Assembly (NCBI GenBank): GCA_024449915.1
Contig: JAMZAV010000786.1
Span: 62,001 to 126,000, forward strand
Origin: Sweltsa coloradensis
Lineage: Eukaryota > Arthropoda > Insecta > Plecoptera > Chloroperlidae
Direction of reading: 5' to 3'
DNA length: 64,000 nucleotides
Part shown: positions 50,501 to 57,302 of the stretch, piece by piece
Numbering within the stretch: position 1 is the first letter of the stretch
How the letters are laid out: the number at the start of each line of letters is the position of its first letter
Notes under the pieces: generated by a model
Seen by the model: only the letters and a program-made list of their open reading frames with translations
Database searches by the model: none
Told to the model about the DNA's origin: nothing
Position numbers and translations under genes: made by a program

Positions 50501-53480
50501 AATAACTAATATTTAACTACATTATTGTATTTCTATAAACTAGGCCTACCTATGCTAAATGGGCTAATTTACTCAAACTATCTAAACCTAAACCTAGGAT
50601 AGTCTGTAGCTGTTACATCGTAATTTTCTCCCATTGTAGGAACTCTTTGACTGAATCTAGCTAAGGAGTGTTTTAATAATACATTTTTCAGTTCATACTT
50701 ACATCTAGAAATATTGCCGATCTTTTTTATTTGGGTCGGTAGTTTGTTCCATATTTGCGTGGCAGCATAAACAGGGCTTCTACTAAATAATGTGAGGTTG
50801 TGGTCTATTAGGCCTACGTGTATGTTATTCTTTTGTCTGGTGGAGTGATTGTGTATTTCTGAGTTTTGAATGAACAATTTTGGGTATTTTTTAACAAAGC
50901 AAGCTGTTTCATAGATGAATATGGATGGCACAGTTAAGATGTTCAATCTAGTGAATAGAGGTTTACATGAGTGTCGTTGTTTGACGTTGCACCATGTGCG
51001 GATTGCTCTTTTTTGTACGATAAATATTCTATGGCCGCATTCCGATATTCGCTCCAGTCGCTACGGCTGTAGCGTCTCTGTAGCGCAGTGGAGCGTATGA
51101 TTATGCTCCAACATTCGGAACGGGTGTAGCGTTTAAAACATGGCTGACCGTGAAATTATCAGATTGCTTAATTAGAAGAATGCTTAATTAATGGTTATTT
51201 CATTGATTCTTTCATCAACAATTATTTCCAAACCTTAAACTTGGAGAACTAATGGACTACGCAGACATCCTTACAGTTTACGTGCTATTTTCAGCAGTCC
51301 TTTCGTAAATCTTCAGTTGCCGCCATCTTGATTTACCCCCACTCCACGGAACGCTCCTAGTGCCGGGCTGAAAACCCTCAGCGTTAGAAGCGCGCTGAGA
51401 ATGCTCCAGTAGCGTATTTCGGAACACAAGGCGGGGCGTTTGGAGCTAATTTCGGAATGGGTGGAGCGCGGCTACTGCGCTACGTAGCGAGTATCGGAAT
51501 GCGCCCTATTTAGGTGGGCAGAGGTGCCCCAGAACATAATCCCATACACTAGGTGGGAGAACACAAAAGCATAATAAGTTTGACGCATAAGGATTTGCGA
51601 CACTGCTTTCCTTAGTGCTCTTATCATAAAGACCCCTTTGTTTATTTTGTTGGCCACACTGATTATATGGGCTGACCAGTCCAATGTGTCACTGATATGT
51701 AGACCAAGTACTTTTATGTTGTCACTTTGCACTACACTTTTGCCATTAAAACGGATGAGTGGGCTACTGGACAGATGTTTCTGGTAGGTGTAGGTAGGTG
51801 GTAGGATCGATGCACATATGATAATCATACACCATTTGCAGAATTGGCTTGTAATTAATACATTCCAGGTAGGTATTCCTATCTTTCCATCCTATCCTTC
51901 CTATTACTCCTCTCTTTTGCAGGGTCTTTCCACATAAGTTTCCTTCTGCTTATTGCCAAATAAAGCAAGCACTATCAAGTATCAAATTTTGCAGTAAATT
52001 TACTACTAAAATAATGTTTCCTCCCCCTACGTCACAGCGACATAGTGAGTGCCCTGGTGCTGTTAGTTGGGAAACTTTGTCCGCTTGACTGTGTTATTTT
52101 ATTATTTTATATACATCTTCATGTTAAGACTATGGCAATGCTAATACCGCTTACCTTGATCTAAGAATAATGCACTTATTTATTATGGCATATTATTTCA
52201 TTTCTTTCACGGAGACATAACTAAAGACATTAATAAAATAAGCGAGATGCAACTCTCACTTTTAAATGCAAATACAAATTCGGGCTAGAGCAACCAGAAA
52301 TGCGTTTGACATCACTCCTTCTAAGTAATCCCCACCGTCATTGAGTTTTATATTTATTTTATTACTTATTAAATTACTAATGATATCATTATATTGTCAT
52401 GGATTAGGATGTAGGCCCTGGTAATAGTGACTCTCCGGTGAGTCTTACTGGGGGTAGCTCTATTCATACCAATATAGCCTAAAAAAAGAAAAAGAAAAAC
52501 GCAACATTTATGTAAAATATTACGCACTCAACTCACACCCAAGTGCATGGATCAATGCAAGCCAGGCGGGCCCGCCTCGCCTCACGGGCCAGCTGACTTG
52601 CTAGTCCAAAGCGCACTGCGCAGAAGGCGTGGATTGAGACAAGGAGTGAGCGATAGCGAGCGAACCTGTCTTGATAGCTCTGTCTACTAGACTGATGCGT
52701 CGCGTCTTGCTCGAGTTAACATCACATTGAACTCGGAAGCAACGATTCTTATTGGCTGAAAGCAGTAACACTTCACGCAACACCTTCCAGTATTGATCGC
52801 TACCAGCTGACGCGAGTTTAGGCGCTACACTAATAAAATAGACCGCGTACTGTAAATCACAAAATTCAATTTTTTGTGTGCTCCTCGTTGGAACGATTTC
52901 CCGCCTGCAAGATTTGTTTTTACTCGTTCCCTTAACAATCGTTGGACCGAGGTTCCACTGTACTTATTGACCATATGACCCAAATTGTAACAAAGTAATA
53001 AGATAACTAGCTTTCAGCCTTTTTACAAGCAAGCAAATATATTTTGAATGTGATTGTATTGATTGTATATGAGCGTTAGGTTAGTAATTAGCATTGAAAC
53101 CAGATTGAATTCCTGTTAAGTGTTAATGCATACATAGGCACCTCTGCATACTGTACATCCACTGACTCCTTATTGTAAACACTGTTACCAGTATATATTG
53201 CAAACTTTGTTTTCATGGTACACATTTTATAATGTTTGCTGATATTGTGATTTTCTCCTTTTCAGATATTGTCTTCTTCATCTTCTTATACCAGCGTTGG
53301 ATTTACAAGATAGATTTGACACGAATCAATGAATTTGGTTTCTCTGGGGAGATGGAAGGTAAAGTCGCACCAGAAGCAGATGGGCAAAACTCGATCGAAG
53401 GTAACGGCAGTGGCACAAGTGTCTTGCCTGCTGCCACTGTTGTTCCACCTACTGATCCCAAACGCAAGAAACAAGAATAA
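26295..53480 (+). CDS. CLPTM1: CLPTM1, cleft lip and palate transmembrane protein 1 homologue (complete, 8 exons)
   Basis: Exons 26295-26399, 26583-26798, 42671-42829, 43986-44286, 44374-44476, 46951-47183, 49824-50387 and 53266-53480 join in frame with GT-AG junctions into 631 codons. Vertebrate CLPTM1 is about 670 residues and CLPTM1L about 540, so length and sequence favour CLPTM1. Order of parts: acidic Ser-rich N terminus, a membrane segment near residues 61-76, a long luminal domain with NGT, NGS and NET glycosylation sequons, then a multi-span C-terminal half with the signature motifs SLEGLSVRSVFF, YGFLLTFGFIMMTPQLFINY and FIDDIFAFVIKMP. In mammals CLPTM1 restrains forward traffic of GABA-A receptors from the ER; the paralogue CLPTM1L is a GlcN-PI scramblase. 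Nothing is broken. Intron 2 is unusually large (15.9 kb) and full of transposons. Confidence 0.96.
26583..26798 (+). CDS. CLPTM1: CLPTM1 exon 2
   Basis: The acceptor is TTACAG and the donor is ATG|GTAGGT; the exon has 72 codons in phase 0. It encodes a hydrophobic stretch (SLIVRALVIYFITSFF), the first membrane segment, then a Pro-rich linker and an NGT sequon that opens the luminal domain. Confidence 0.9.
26940..27152. mobile_element. Foldback MITE with 8-bp target duplication
   Basis: The inverted ends GGTACTCTTTCGGTTGGTG and (reversed) GGCACTCTTTTGGATGGTG lead into arms that pair over most of the element. The flanks are CTAAAATC at 26932-26939 and 27153-27160. The arms contain GCGCGAAG/CTTCGCGC. 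Confidence 0.75.
28083..28200 (+). repeat. Tigger-like terminal sequence fragment
   Basis: CAGTAAGACCTCGAATATCC and the following GAGGTGGATGGGACC resemble a pogo/Tigger-type end. Only one end is seen. It lies just upstream of the THAP promoter-like stretch. Confidence 0.35.
28340..28430 (+). promoter_or_regulatory. Promoter-like stretch upstream of the THAP exon
   Basis: This holds a GC box (CCGCCCC) directly abutting a CRE palindrome TGACGTCA (28378-28385), then an AAGATGGCC YY1-like site near 28406. Such a cluster is typical of TATA-less promoters. The piggyBac-like MITE follows immediately and separates it from the THAP start codon. Confidence 0.4.
28430..28988. mobile_element. piggyBac-type non-autonomous element with TTAA duplication
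   Basis: TTAA at 28430-28433 and 28985-28988 flank a 551-bp segment that begins CCCATCGGCGTT and ends AACGCCGATGGG, a perfect 12-bp terminal inverted repeat. TTAA targets and CCC...GGG ends are hallmarks of piggyBac elements. The interior is CpG-rich, contains a repeated TCGACGGGCTG block (near 28459 and 28504), and encodes no transposase. Confidence 0.75.
29036..29158 (+). CDS. THAP-type zinc finger N-terminal exon or fragment
   Basis: An ATG at 29036 opens 41 codons (with stop) that match the start of THAP DNA-binding domains. The sequence begins MVQYCVVSRC (C-x4-C at the extreme N terminus), followed by a Gly-Val-Ser-Leu-His-Ser-Phe-Pro-Lys-Asp stretch, a run of basic residues and the invariant Trp at codon 35. 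The frame closes with TAG at 29156-29158, before the C-x2-H half of the finger, which would fall near codons 50-60. It could be a first exon with an intron I cannot place, or a pseudogene. THAP domains occur in host transcription factors and in P-element-like transposases. It lies in the sense orientation within CLPTM1 intron 2, just after a promoter-like CpG-rich stretch that contains a piggyBac-type MITE. Confidence 0.6.
   Translation: MVQYCVVSRCSSRAKIGGVSLHSFPKDIKLRNKTWEVKIR
30378..30401 (+). repeat. Poly-G run (24 bases)
   Basis: An uninterrupted G run that abuts the left end of the hAT MITE at 30402. Length may be inaccurate in the assembly. Confidence 0.9.
30402..31191. mobile_element. 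hAT-type MITE, GGTCTGCACGGGCC family, long copy
   Basis: It begins TAGAGGTCTGCACGGGCC and ends GGCCCGTGCAGACCTCTA. It shares the ends and internal blocks with 11031-11465 but has about 500 extra internal bases (roughly 30550-31050). The left flank is a G run and the right flank is GGAGGTGG, so the target was probably G-rich. Confidence 0.75.
31192..34570. other. CLPTM1 intron 2 block without recognisable genes
   Basis: Rich in GGCCTA motifs. A solo hAT-like end lies at 31950-32042. A GC-rich GCCGGGCGG repeat pair lies near 32521-32550. No conserved coding sequence is seen. Confidence 0.45.
31950..32042. repeat. hAT-like end with ATCGATAT repeats
   Basis: ATATCGATATCG motifs lead to a terminal GCCCAGCCCTA. 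It resembles a solo hAT right end and shares the TATCGATA theme with the MITEs inside the 55.6-62.2 kb array. Confidence 0.35.
34571..34640 (-). repeat. tRNA-like sequence
   Basis: On the minus strand, TGGCTCAGGCATAGCGCG resembles an A box and CCGGTTCAAACCCCGG is a perfect B box with T stem. The anticodon region GCGTCCGCGTAGCACGC can pair. Probably a tRNA-derived SINE. Confidence 0.45.
34641..38410. other. CLPTM1 intron 2 block, mostly unique AT-rich DNA
   Basis: It contains the recurring core near 35350, a short GC palindrome (GGGTCCCTGCGGGACC, near 36595) and the single-arm repeat at 37013-37160. No gene is recognised. Confidence 0.45.
37013..37160 (+). repeat. Single-arm copy of the family 1 palindrome sequence
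   Basis: Shares CGATTCTGACCAGACGGGTG, the ACATGGACATTAAGGT block and AATAAAGGTTTTAA with 4135-4275, in the same order. Confidence 0.6.
38411..38773. repeat. Near-perfect 148-bp inverted repeat (hairpin)
   Basis: The arms 38411-38558 and 38626-38773 are reverse complements with essentially no mismatches by eye, separated by a 67-bp AT-rich loop. It is probably a young foldback MITE. It lies in CLPTM1 intron 2 just before the LINE remnant. Confidence 0.9.
38800..40560 (+). mobile_element. Decayed non-LTR retrotransposon (CR1/L2/Jockey type)
   Basis: In shifting plus-strand frames one can read endonuclease-like pieces (VYRSSSGN, IMGDVNINIDGE, KPTRITPKTSSCIDHIY), then PWITAGLVKSTRTRDK and a later VADVFVDFFSDVGKNTASKI stretch. 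These match the linker and early reverse transcriptase region of apurinic-endonuclease LINEs. Many frameshifts and stops make it non-functional. A hAT MITE at 39263-39792 interrupts it. Confidence 0.65.
39263..39792. mobile_element. hAT-type MITE inserted in a LINE
   Basis: The ends are CAGGGCCGGTTTTAGG and CCTAAGACCGGCCCTA. The flanks ACATATAT (39255-39262) and ACATATTT (39793-39800) look like a decayed 8-bp duplication. LINE-like coding similarity continues on both sides. Confidence 0.65.
40878..41510 (+). mobile_element. Helitron-like element, family 2, copy A
   Basis: The head is TTATTGAGCGAGCG. The tail is AACGCGACGGGACTTTAGCG then TTTTCCTAGT. The internal core is near 40950-40990. It lies directly head-to-tail with copy B. 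An unrelated stretch (about 41165-41370) interrupts it. Confidence 0.5.
41511..41949 (+). mobile_element. Helitron-like element, family 2, copy B
   Basis: It starts TATTATTGAGCGAGCGTAGC immediately after the CCTAGT of copy A and ends in the same CCTAGT. It is closely similar to copy A and to the minus-strand copy at 25526. Confidence 0.5.
42409..42622. repeat. Near-perfect 97-bp inverted repeat (hairpin) next to CLPTM1 exon 3
   Basis: The arms 42409-42505 and 42526-42622 pair almost completely around a 20-bp loop. The outer ends are ATAGGCCTACAT/ATGTAGGCCTAT. The right end is 48 bp before the exon 3 acceptor. Confidence 0.9.
42671..42829 (+). CDS. CLPTM1: CLPTM1 exon 3
   Basis: The acceptor TCTTATAG lies 48 bp after a large DNA hairpin (42409-42622). 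The donor is GAG|GTATGT. There are 53 codons in phase 0, starting DMYMYVSED and including the conserved YGDWTFG motif. Confidence 0.92.
42935..43005 (+). tRNA. tRNA-like gene or tRNA-derived SINE, anticodon unclear
   Basis: The 7-bp acceptor stem (GTCTTCA/TGAAGGT, with GU pairs), D arm (GCTCAGTTGGTAAGAGC) and T arm (TTGGGTTCAATCCCCGG) fold correctly. The anticodon stem does not pair in the normal register, so this is likely a degenerate tRNA or SINE. It lies in CLPTM1 intron 3. Confidence 0.4.
43176..43247 (-). tRNA. tRNA-like gene or pseudogene (minus strand)
   Basis: A cloverleaf can be drawn: acceptor GCCCCGA/TCAGGGC with one mismatch, D arm GCTCAGTTGGTAGAGC, anticodon stem TTGGT/GCCGG by GU pairs, T arm with TTCAATC loop. 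Position 33 is C instead of U, and the loop would give anticodon AAA. This argues for a pseudogene or SINE. Confidence 0.4.
43308..43342 (+). repeat. tRNA 3'-half fragment
   Basis: GTTCTGGGTTCAATCCCCAG and GTCGGGGAC repeat, in inverted orientation, the T arm of the neighbouring minus-strand tRNA-like sequence. Confidence 0.5.
43404..43770. mobile_element. MITE with TAGGG(T/A)TTCCAACAA ends
   Basis: It begins TAGGGTTCCCAACAACTGGG and ends TTGTTGGAATCCCTA. A GGTCAGGGAAAGTCAGGGAA block occurs near each end in the same orientation. No exact target duplication was found. It lies in CLPTM1 intron 3. Confidence 0.55.
43986..44286 (+). CDS. CLPTM1: CLPTM1 exon 4
   Basis: The acceptor is TTTCCAG and the donor is GTAAGT from 44287, in phase 1. 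The exon encodes NNGSLYLHVYVTRHG, KTHNLLTGET and the strongly conserved HWHPNLTVNIVVDHTNWV plus GSVPPPLDE of the luminal domain. Confidence 0.94.
44374..44476 (+). CDS. CLPTM1: CLPTM1 exon 5
   Basis: A small exon with acceptor TTTTTCAG and donor GTAATT, in phase 2. It encodes FIEFLPTGDRYKPVVYMNEF and the conserved DYQPINET with a glycosylation sequon. It is separated from exon 4 by only 87 bp. Confidence 0.92.
44531..44598 (+). repeat. ATT microsatellite in CLPTM1 intron 5
   Basis: An uninterrupted (ATT)n run of more than 20 units, just left of a short MITE. Confidence 0.92.
44604..44798. mobile_element. Short hAT-like MITE, GTTGTGCAAAC ends
   Basis: The ends are TAGAGTTGTGCAAAC and GTTTGCACAACCCTA. 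The flanks TATGTGAG and CAAATGAG match at five of eight bases. A 45-bp stretch at its right end (from 44750) is repeated at 44848-44892. It lies in CLPTM1 intron 5. Confidence 0.5.
45560..46233. mobile_element. hAT-like element with AACCGAACCG ends
   Basis: The left end AGGGCATCGAACCGGTTC and right end GGTTCGATGTCAC are roughly inverted. Both subterminal zones are rich in CCGAAC/GGTTCG. It lies in CLPTM1 intron 5. Confidence 0.4.
46951..47183 (+). CDS. CLPTM1: CLPTM1 exon 6
   Basis: The acceptor is GTGCCTAG. The first G completes the split Lys codon. The exon encodes SLLKWQLYCAQSMRNKW, an acidic EDEDQDS patch, and the first of the C-terminal membrane segments (PYLLGITVVISILHSVFE). The donor is GTAAGC from 47184, in phase 1. 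Confidence 0.93.
47420..49528. mobile_element. Possible TIR element with nested hAT MITE
   Basis: The left end CCGTATTGGACCAAATATA and right end ATTTTCGAGCCAATACAG are inverted and TA lies outside both. The hAT MITE at 48127-49379 would sit inside it. A similar solo end, GGGCCAATACGG, occurs near 12647. Confidence 0.35.
48127..49379. mobile_element. hAT-type MITE, TAGGGCTGTGCGAG family, copy 2
   Basis: The ends are TAGGGCTGTGCGAG and CTCGCACAGCCCTA. A perfect 8-bp target duplication TTTGGAAC lies at 48119-48126 and 49380-49387. CTCGATCTCG arrays fill both ends and GGCCTA-rich sequence the middle. It sits in CLPTM1 intron 6. Confidence 0.87.
49824..50387 (+). CDS. CLPTM1: CLPTM1 exon 7
   Basis: The largest exon, with 188 codon equivalents. 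The acceptor is TTTTTGCAG and the donor is GTAAGT. It encodes IQFWNNRKSLEGLSVRS, several membrane spans, YGFLLTFGFIMMTPQLF and NTFIDDIFAFVIKMPTLYR. This is the most conserved part of the family. Confidence 0.95.
50578..51830 (-). mobile_element. Decayed LINE, reverse transcriptase C-terminal part (antisense in CLPTM1 intron 7)
   Basis: Minus-strand segments 51507-51830 (DNIKVLGLHISDTLDWSAHI, YGIMFWG) and 50578-51032 (HNLTLFSRSPVYAATQIWNK, LPTQIKKI) match the palm/thumb and C-terminal region of Jockey/CR1-like reverse transcriptases. A CpG-rich inverted-repeat element (51033-51506) splits the two. The catalytic part is missing. Confidence 0.7.
51033..51506. mobile_element. Inverted-repeat DNA element inserted in the LINE (possibly Harbinger-like)
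   Basis: It begins GGCCGCATTCCGATATTCGC and ends GCGAGTATCGGAATGCGCCC. TAT occurs on both outer sides. The ends also share GTAGCG/CGCTAC blocks. LINE homology resumes directly at both borders, which fixes the limits. The superfamily is uncertain. Confidence 0.6.
52562..52960 (-). mobile_element. Tigger/pogo-like element end, copy 2
   Basis: It ends ACCGAGGTTCCACTG (52960). Reverse-complement similarity to 12945-13383 extends through the AGCTGACG, GTCTACTAGACTGA and GCCTCGCCTCACGGGCC blocks. It lies in CLPTM1 intron 7. Confidence 0.55.
53266..53480 (+). CDS. CLPTM1: CLPTM1 exon 8 (stop codon)
   Basis: The acceptor is CTTTTCAG. The exon encodes IVFFIFLYQRWIYKIDLTR and a low-complexity Gly/Ser/Pro tail ending in KRKKQE, then TAA at 53478-53480. 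The stop codon lies inside an AATAAA hexamer (53476-53481). Confidence 0.93.
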
Positions 53481-54622
53481 AGATACCTAGCCACATAATT
53501 AGAATATTGGTATTACAATTAACTTGCATCCAAGGTGTTGTGATGGAAGTTTTGTTATTTATTTTATTTTTCTTGTGGGGAAAGGGGGGGGGGGGGGTAC
53601 AATATCAAAATTAAGAGTTAGTTTGTATTTCTGTGGCTATGTTTAATTGTTGGACAGTCTATCGTCACAAAATTTTTGCTGTTAATTGAAATTCAATAGG
53701 CCTATTTCTACTTTTTGCATTTCATGTTAAGCAGTCTGTTTCACAACATTTGTGACTCAAAGTTGAGTTTTTCATTTCAAAAATTGTCAGTACGTAGTTG
53801 AAAATGTCAATTGTCTTCAACAGTATTATAAAATGTGAATGTATGGAGCATTGTATTTCAAGTACTTGATTTTCTGAGCTTTTCCTAGCTTTTCTTTTAG
53901 GTTAGCATTTTGCAGAGTACGATTGTGGGCTCAATTTATTTTGAGCCGAGCTGACACATCGACTTGTCACTGTGCATGTTTATTTTGTGTTTGAAACTTT
54001 GGTCTTGGCCCTACCATATTTTTAAAGACAATTCTCTCTATATTTCTACCGGCAAGGAAAAGCAATGCGTATTCTTGATGTTATCGGTAGTTTCAAACAT
54101 TCACATGGAAAGAGATCACAATGATTTAGGTTTGACGAGTTTTAGGCCAATAAATTATATGTACTGTGACATTATTACTCTTGACCGAGTGAATCGACCA
54201 CGCAAATGTGGAATTGATTTTTAGAAGTTGTTCTTCCCCTGTGTATTAATTTTAAGGGAAAATACCCTTATTTACACTTGGTTGAAACTATCAATCCTTG
54301 CTATTTTTTCAAGTATCTCAATTTTTTTGTATCATCACTGTAATTAATTAATAAATCACTCAGTTTATCCTTCAAACTATCTGAACCTGAAATAACGGAG
54401 ATGTCCTTGACAGACAAACAACCCTTGCACGACGCCACGATGCACAGATGAAGCAACCGGTTGCTATTCACTTTAGAGCATCCTCAAAAAATCAATAATT
54501 TACCACCAACATAACAGAACAAAAATCACTAGAATGAAGACCTCTCTTTCGCCAGAGTCGATAACAAATTTTCCCTGTTGGGGAGGTCCTCAGATTCCCT
54601 ATCCCGCCCTGGGTTAAATAAA
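53481..54622 (+). other. CLPTM1 3' UTR candidates and polyadenylation signals
   Basis: AATAAA occurs at 53476-53481 (overlapping the stop), 54350-54355 and 54617-54622. The second lies within a dispersed repeat (54235-54553). A run of G's lies near 53585-53598. The distal signals are more plausible because a signal at the stop would leave almost no UTR. Confidence 0.45.
54235..54553 (-). repeat. Dispersed repeat, copy downstream of CLPTM1
   Basis: Reverse complement of 5858-6172. In this orientation it supplies an AATAAA (54350-54355) downstream of the CLPTM1 stop. Confidence 0.7.
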
Positions 54623-55607
54623 GTCTGTTGTTGGCGTTTGGAATCTAACATTCTGCACGACTCTGTGACCATTGATGGAACTACTTCAGTAAAACTCAAT
54701 TTCTACTAGAAGTTAGTTCAGTCGTTGACGACGAATGCCGTGAAACGTCATAATATTAAATACGATTTAATGTGTAAATGTTTTGGCATAAAGGAAACTC
54801 TTTATTGATGAGGATATTTCTGACGTAGTAGATCTAACCGTAGGACCTAGGCCAAAAATATGGATTGTTCAAGGTTTCGATTTGAATGTCAAGGGCGTAC
54901 TTACGTTTGAAAACTGTATTGTGGCCTTTGGCCTTGGCTTACTTATGTCCGAAAGGCTTAAAAAAGGCATTGTTTTGCACAAAAATATCAGTGATGCCTG
55001 CGCTATACTTTAAAGTACAATAAGAAAACAACAGTAAATAGTATTTTAAGACTAGGACCCTGGACTAATATGATTGAAATAAAATTGAAATTTGACGTTT
55101 CGTCGGTGACGACCGTTTTTAGCGTGCAGAGCTTTTATTAGTTTCACATTTTAGCCTCCTACAGCGCGCAGAACGCTTTATACCGTTTTGTCTTTGGAGC
55201 TGGAGGACCTCGCCAACGGGAAACTTCTTTATCGACTCTGCTTTCGCTAACCTAAGTGAATGCTTCTAGCGATAATACGCGTATATTTATGGCATGCACA
55301 GTACGTACACCATTTGGGATGGATGTATTGTATATACAGCATGAACATGTATGGGGTTAATCAACATATTGGCGATTCAGTCTATTGCTCAGGTGACCAT
55401 TTTGAATCTGATTGATATCATAAATAGTTATTAAAATTCCAGAAATTGATAAAGAGACAAACACAAATTTTTAAAGCAGTTCCGAAAATCAAGCTCTTTT
55501 TCAATACTTGGCTTGGTTGAACTTAACTCACACATAATTAATCATCACTTATATCTGTCAAAAATAGTTTATTTATGGCTCATAAATTAAAGTTTAAACT
55601 AATTATG
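54623..55607. other. Spacer between CLPTM1 and the foldback composite
   Basis: No coding similarity or complete transposon was identified. Confidence 0.45.
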
Positions 55608-55751
55608 TGACGTACAGAGCAAGTTTATTAAGTGCGACATGACGGTGGTATTGTAGTTTTAGCAAGCAGTAGTCTACACCTTTGGTAAGTGGTCAAATTC
55701 GATAAATAAATCGCATCAAAAATTGAACTGCCCCAGCTAGTAAATACATTT
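55608..55751 (+). repeat. Left terminal inverted repeat of the composite
   Basis: It starts TGACGTACAGAGCAAG and includes GTAGTCTACACCTTTGGTAA. The reverse complement lies at 62021-62167 with scattered mismatches. Confidence 0.8.
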
Positions 55752-55765
55752 GTATACATATGTAT

Positions 55766-55890
55766 TGTTGCTGTTTTCAGATTCTTGAACTGGTTTAGTT
55801 TTGGGGTAGACTCGTCATCCTTGGACCTACGGTTACCTTATTTCGCATCTTATTTACTCAAACTAAAATTCCTCGTATAAAACTTTTTTT
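55766..55890 (-). repeat. Truncated reverse arm at the left of the composite
   Basis: Matches the 5' part of the reverse-arm ORF and its leader (TTCAACTGGTTTAGTTTTGG-like block, then GCATCTTATTTACTC), joined directly to the left terminal repeat. The loop-side half is missing. Confidence 0.75.
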
Positions 55891-55916
55891 TTCTGCGATA
55901 TTCTACACATTACTGA

Positions 55917-56317
55917 TAGGGATGCCCAACGATATGAAAATCCATTATCGATATCGAAAACAAATGGCCAAACGATATCGATATTTTCCCTCCAATTTTA
56001 AAATGGCAGTTCCCCTGACATGTGCGTCTTCCCATCGCCACGCCCACTGTATGACGCCAGTTCGAACCGTGCCGTGTTTAGCCGCTCCGGGCCGCGACCG
56101 TGCCGTGCCGAGTGCACTCTAGGCAGCAGCAGACGACGCGATGTCGACTAGATACTGCAGAATTACTCTATGCGGAAGCTACACAATACCAATTTTTTTA
56201 ATTTTTACGGGTTTTTAAATTAACACAATTTTGGTACTTTTAAATATCGCGATGTAGAAAACAAATATCGATATCGAAATTAATTGTGTGTATCGATATA
56301 TATCGAGGGCAACCTTA
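55917..56317. mobile_element. hAT MITE in array unit 1 (short form)
   Basis: The ends are TAGGGATGCCC and GGGCAACCTTA. An exact 8-bp duplication ATTACTGA lies at 55909-55916 and 56318-56325. Subterminal ATCGATATCG motifs are present. Confidence 0.85.
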
Positions 56318-56555
56318 ATTACTGATTTTATCTTCAATTACATTTTAATGACGCTTGGCAGGAGTTTTGGCGAGATATTTTCATGAAATTAACTTCAAAT
56401 TTCTCGCGCCATGTACAATATTATTTTTGTCGGATGCCGAAAATCCATCAGGCTGTGTGACTTTCTTGTCGGCGTCAGGTAGCCATTTTTTTTATTGCGT
56501 CTGCATATCGTGGGCATTGTTTGTTAGCAGCCGGTTGGGTGTTTAGCAAAACGAG

Positions 56556-57269
56556 TTTTATTCGAGGAATTTTAATTCGGAGTAAATAAGATGCGAAAAC
56601 AAGGTAACCGTAGGTCCAAGGGTGACGAGTCTACCCCAAAACTAAACCAGTTGAAGAATCTGAAAACGGCAACGAACGACGAAGAAAGCCTGGCAAATTC
56701 CAAGATCCAAGGGGCGTATGTCTCTTGACCGCAAACGAAAGAGAAAGGAAGACGATGACGAAGAAGAGGTATCCAAAAGGCTTTGTAAAACTCTTTTAAT
56801 AGGTATTTCTTTGTAGACTGAACTTGTGCTCCAGGCCTACATTTCGACCACAATAACCAGCACTTCCCTGTCCACTTGTGGCTGGTCACTTTGAAACTAA
56901 AGACCTAGCAAGCCTAGGTCCTCAGTTACAAAATAACCAGCCATAAGTGGACAGGGAAGTGCTGGTTGTTGTGGTCGAAATGTAGGCTTGGAGCACAAGT
57001 TCAGTTGTCTACAAAGAAATACCTAATAAAAAAGTTTTTCTAAAGCCTAGGGTTGCCTCTTCCTCGCCATCATCTTCATTCCTCTTGCCTTTGCGATCAA
57101 GAGACGAACGTCCCTTGGACTTGGAATTCGCAATGCTTTCTTCGTCGTTCGTTGCCGTTTTCAGATTCTTCAACTGGTTTAGTTTTGGGGTAGACTCGTC
57201 ACCCTTGGACCTACGGTTACCTTGTTTTCGCATCTTATTTACTCCGAACTAAAATTCCTCGTATAAAAC
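56556..57269. repeat. Palindrome of unit 1
   Basis: The arms pair around 56912, where GACCTAG-CAAGC-CTAGGTC forms the centre. The forward arm holds the exon-like ORF starting at 56591, broken by a one-base insertion in the Ser-Lys-rich part. The reverse arm holds an intact version starting at 57233. Confidence 0.85.
57009..57233 (-). CDS. Exon-like ORF, reverse-arm version (intact)
   Basis: The same N terminus as 58153 for about 40 codons, then arm-specific differences: GRSSLDRKGKRNEDDGEEEAT replaces the forward-arm series with several substitutions, and the end is LLGISL. The arm-specific changes recur in the reverse arms of other units, so the two arms diverged before the units multiplied. 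Confidence 0.4.
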   Translation of the reverse strand: MRKQGNRRSKGDESTPKLNQLKNLKTATNDEESIANSKSKGRSSLDRKGKRNEDDGEEEATLGFRKTFLLGISL

Positions 57270-57302
57270 TTTTTTTTTCTGCGATATTCTACACATTACT
57301 GA

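Noticed and set aside
56355..56546. Plus-strand frame between MITE and palindrome in the array
   Set aside because: Not preserved in the corresponding position of the other units, so coding is unlikely.
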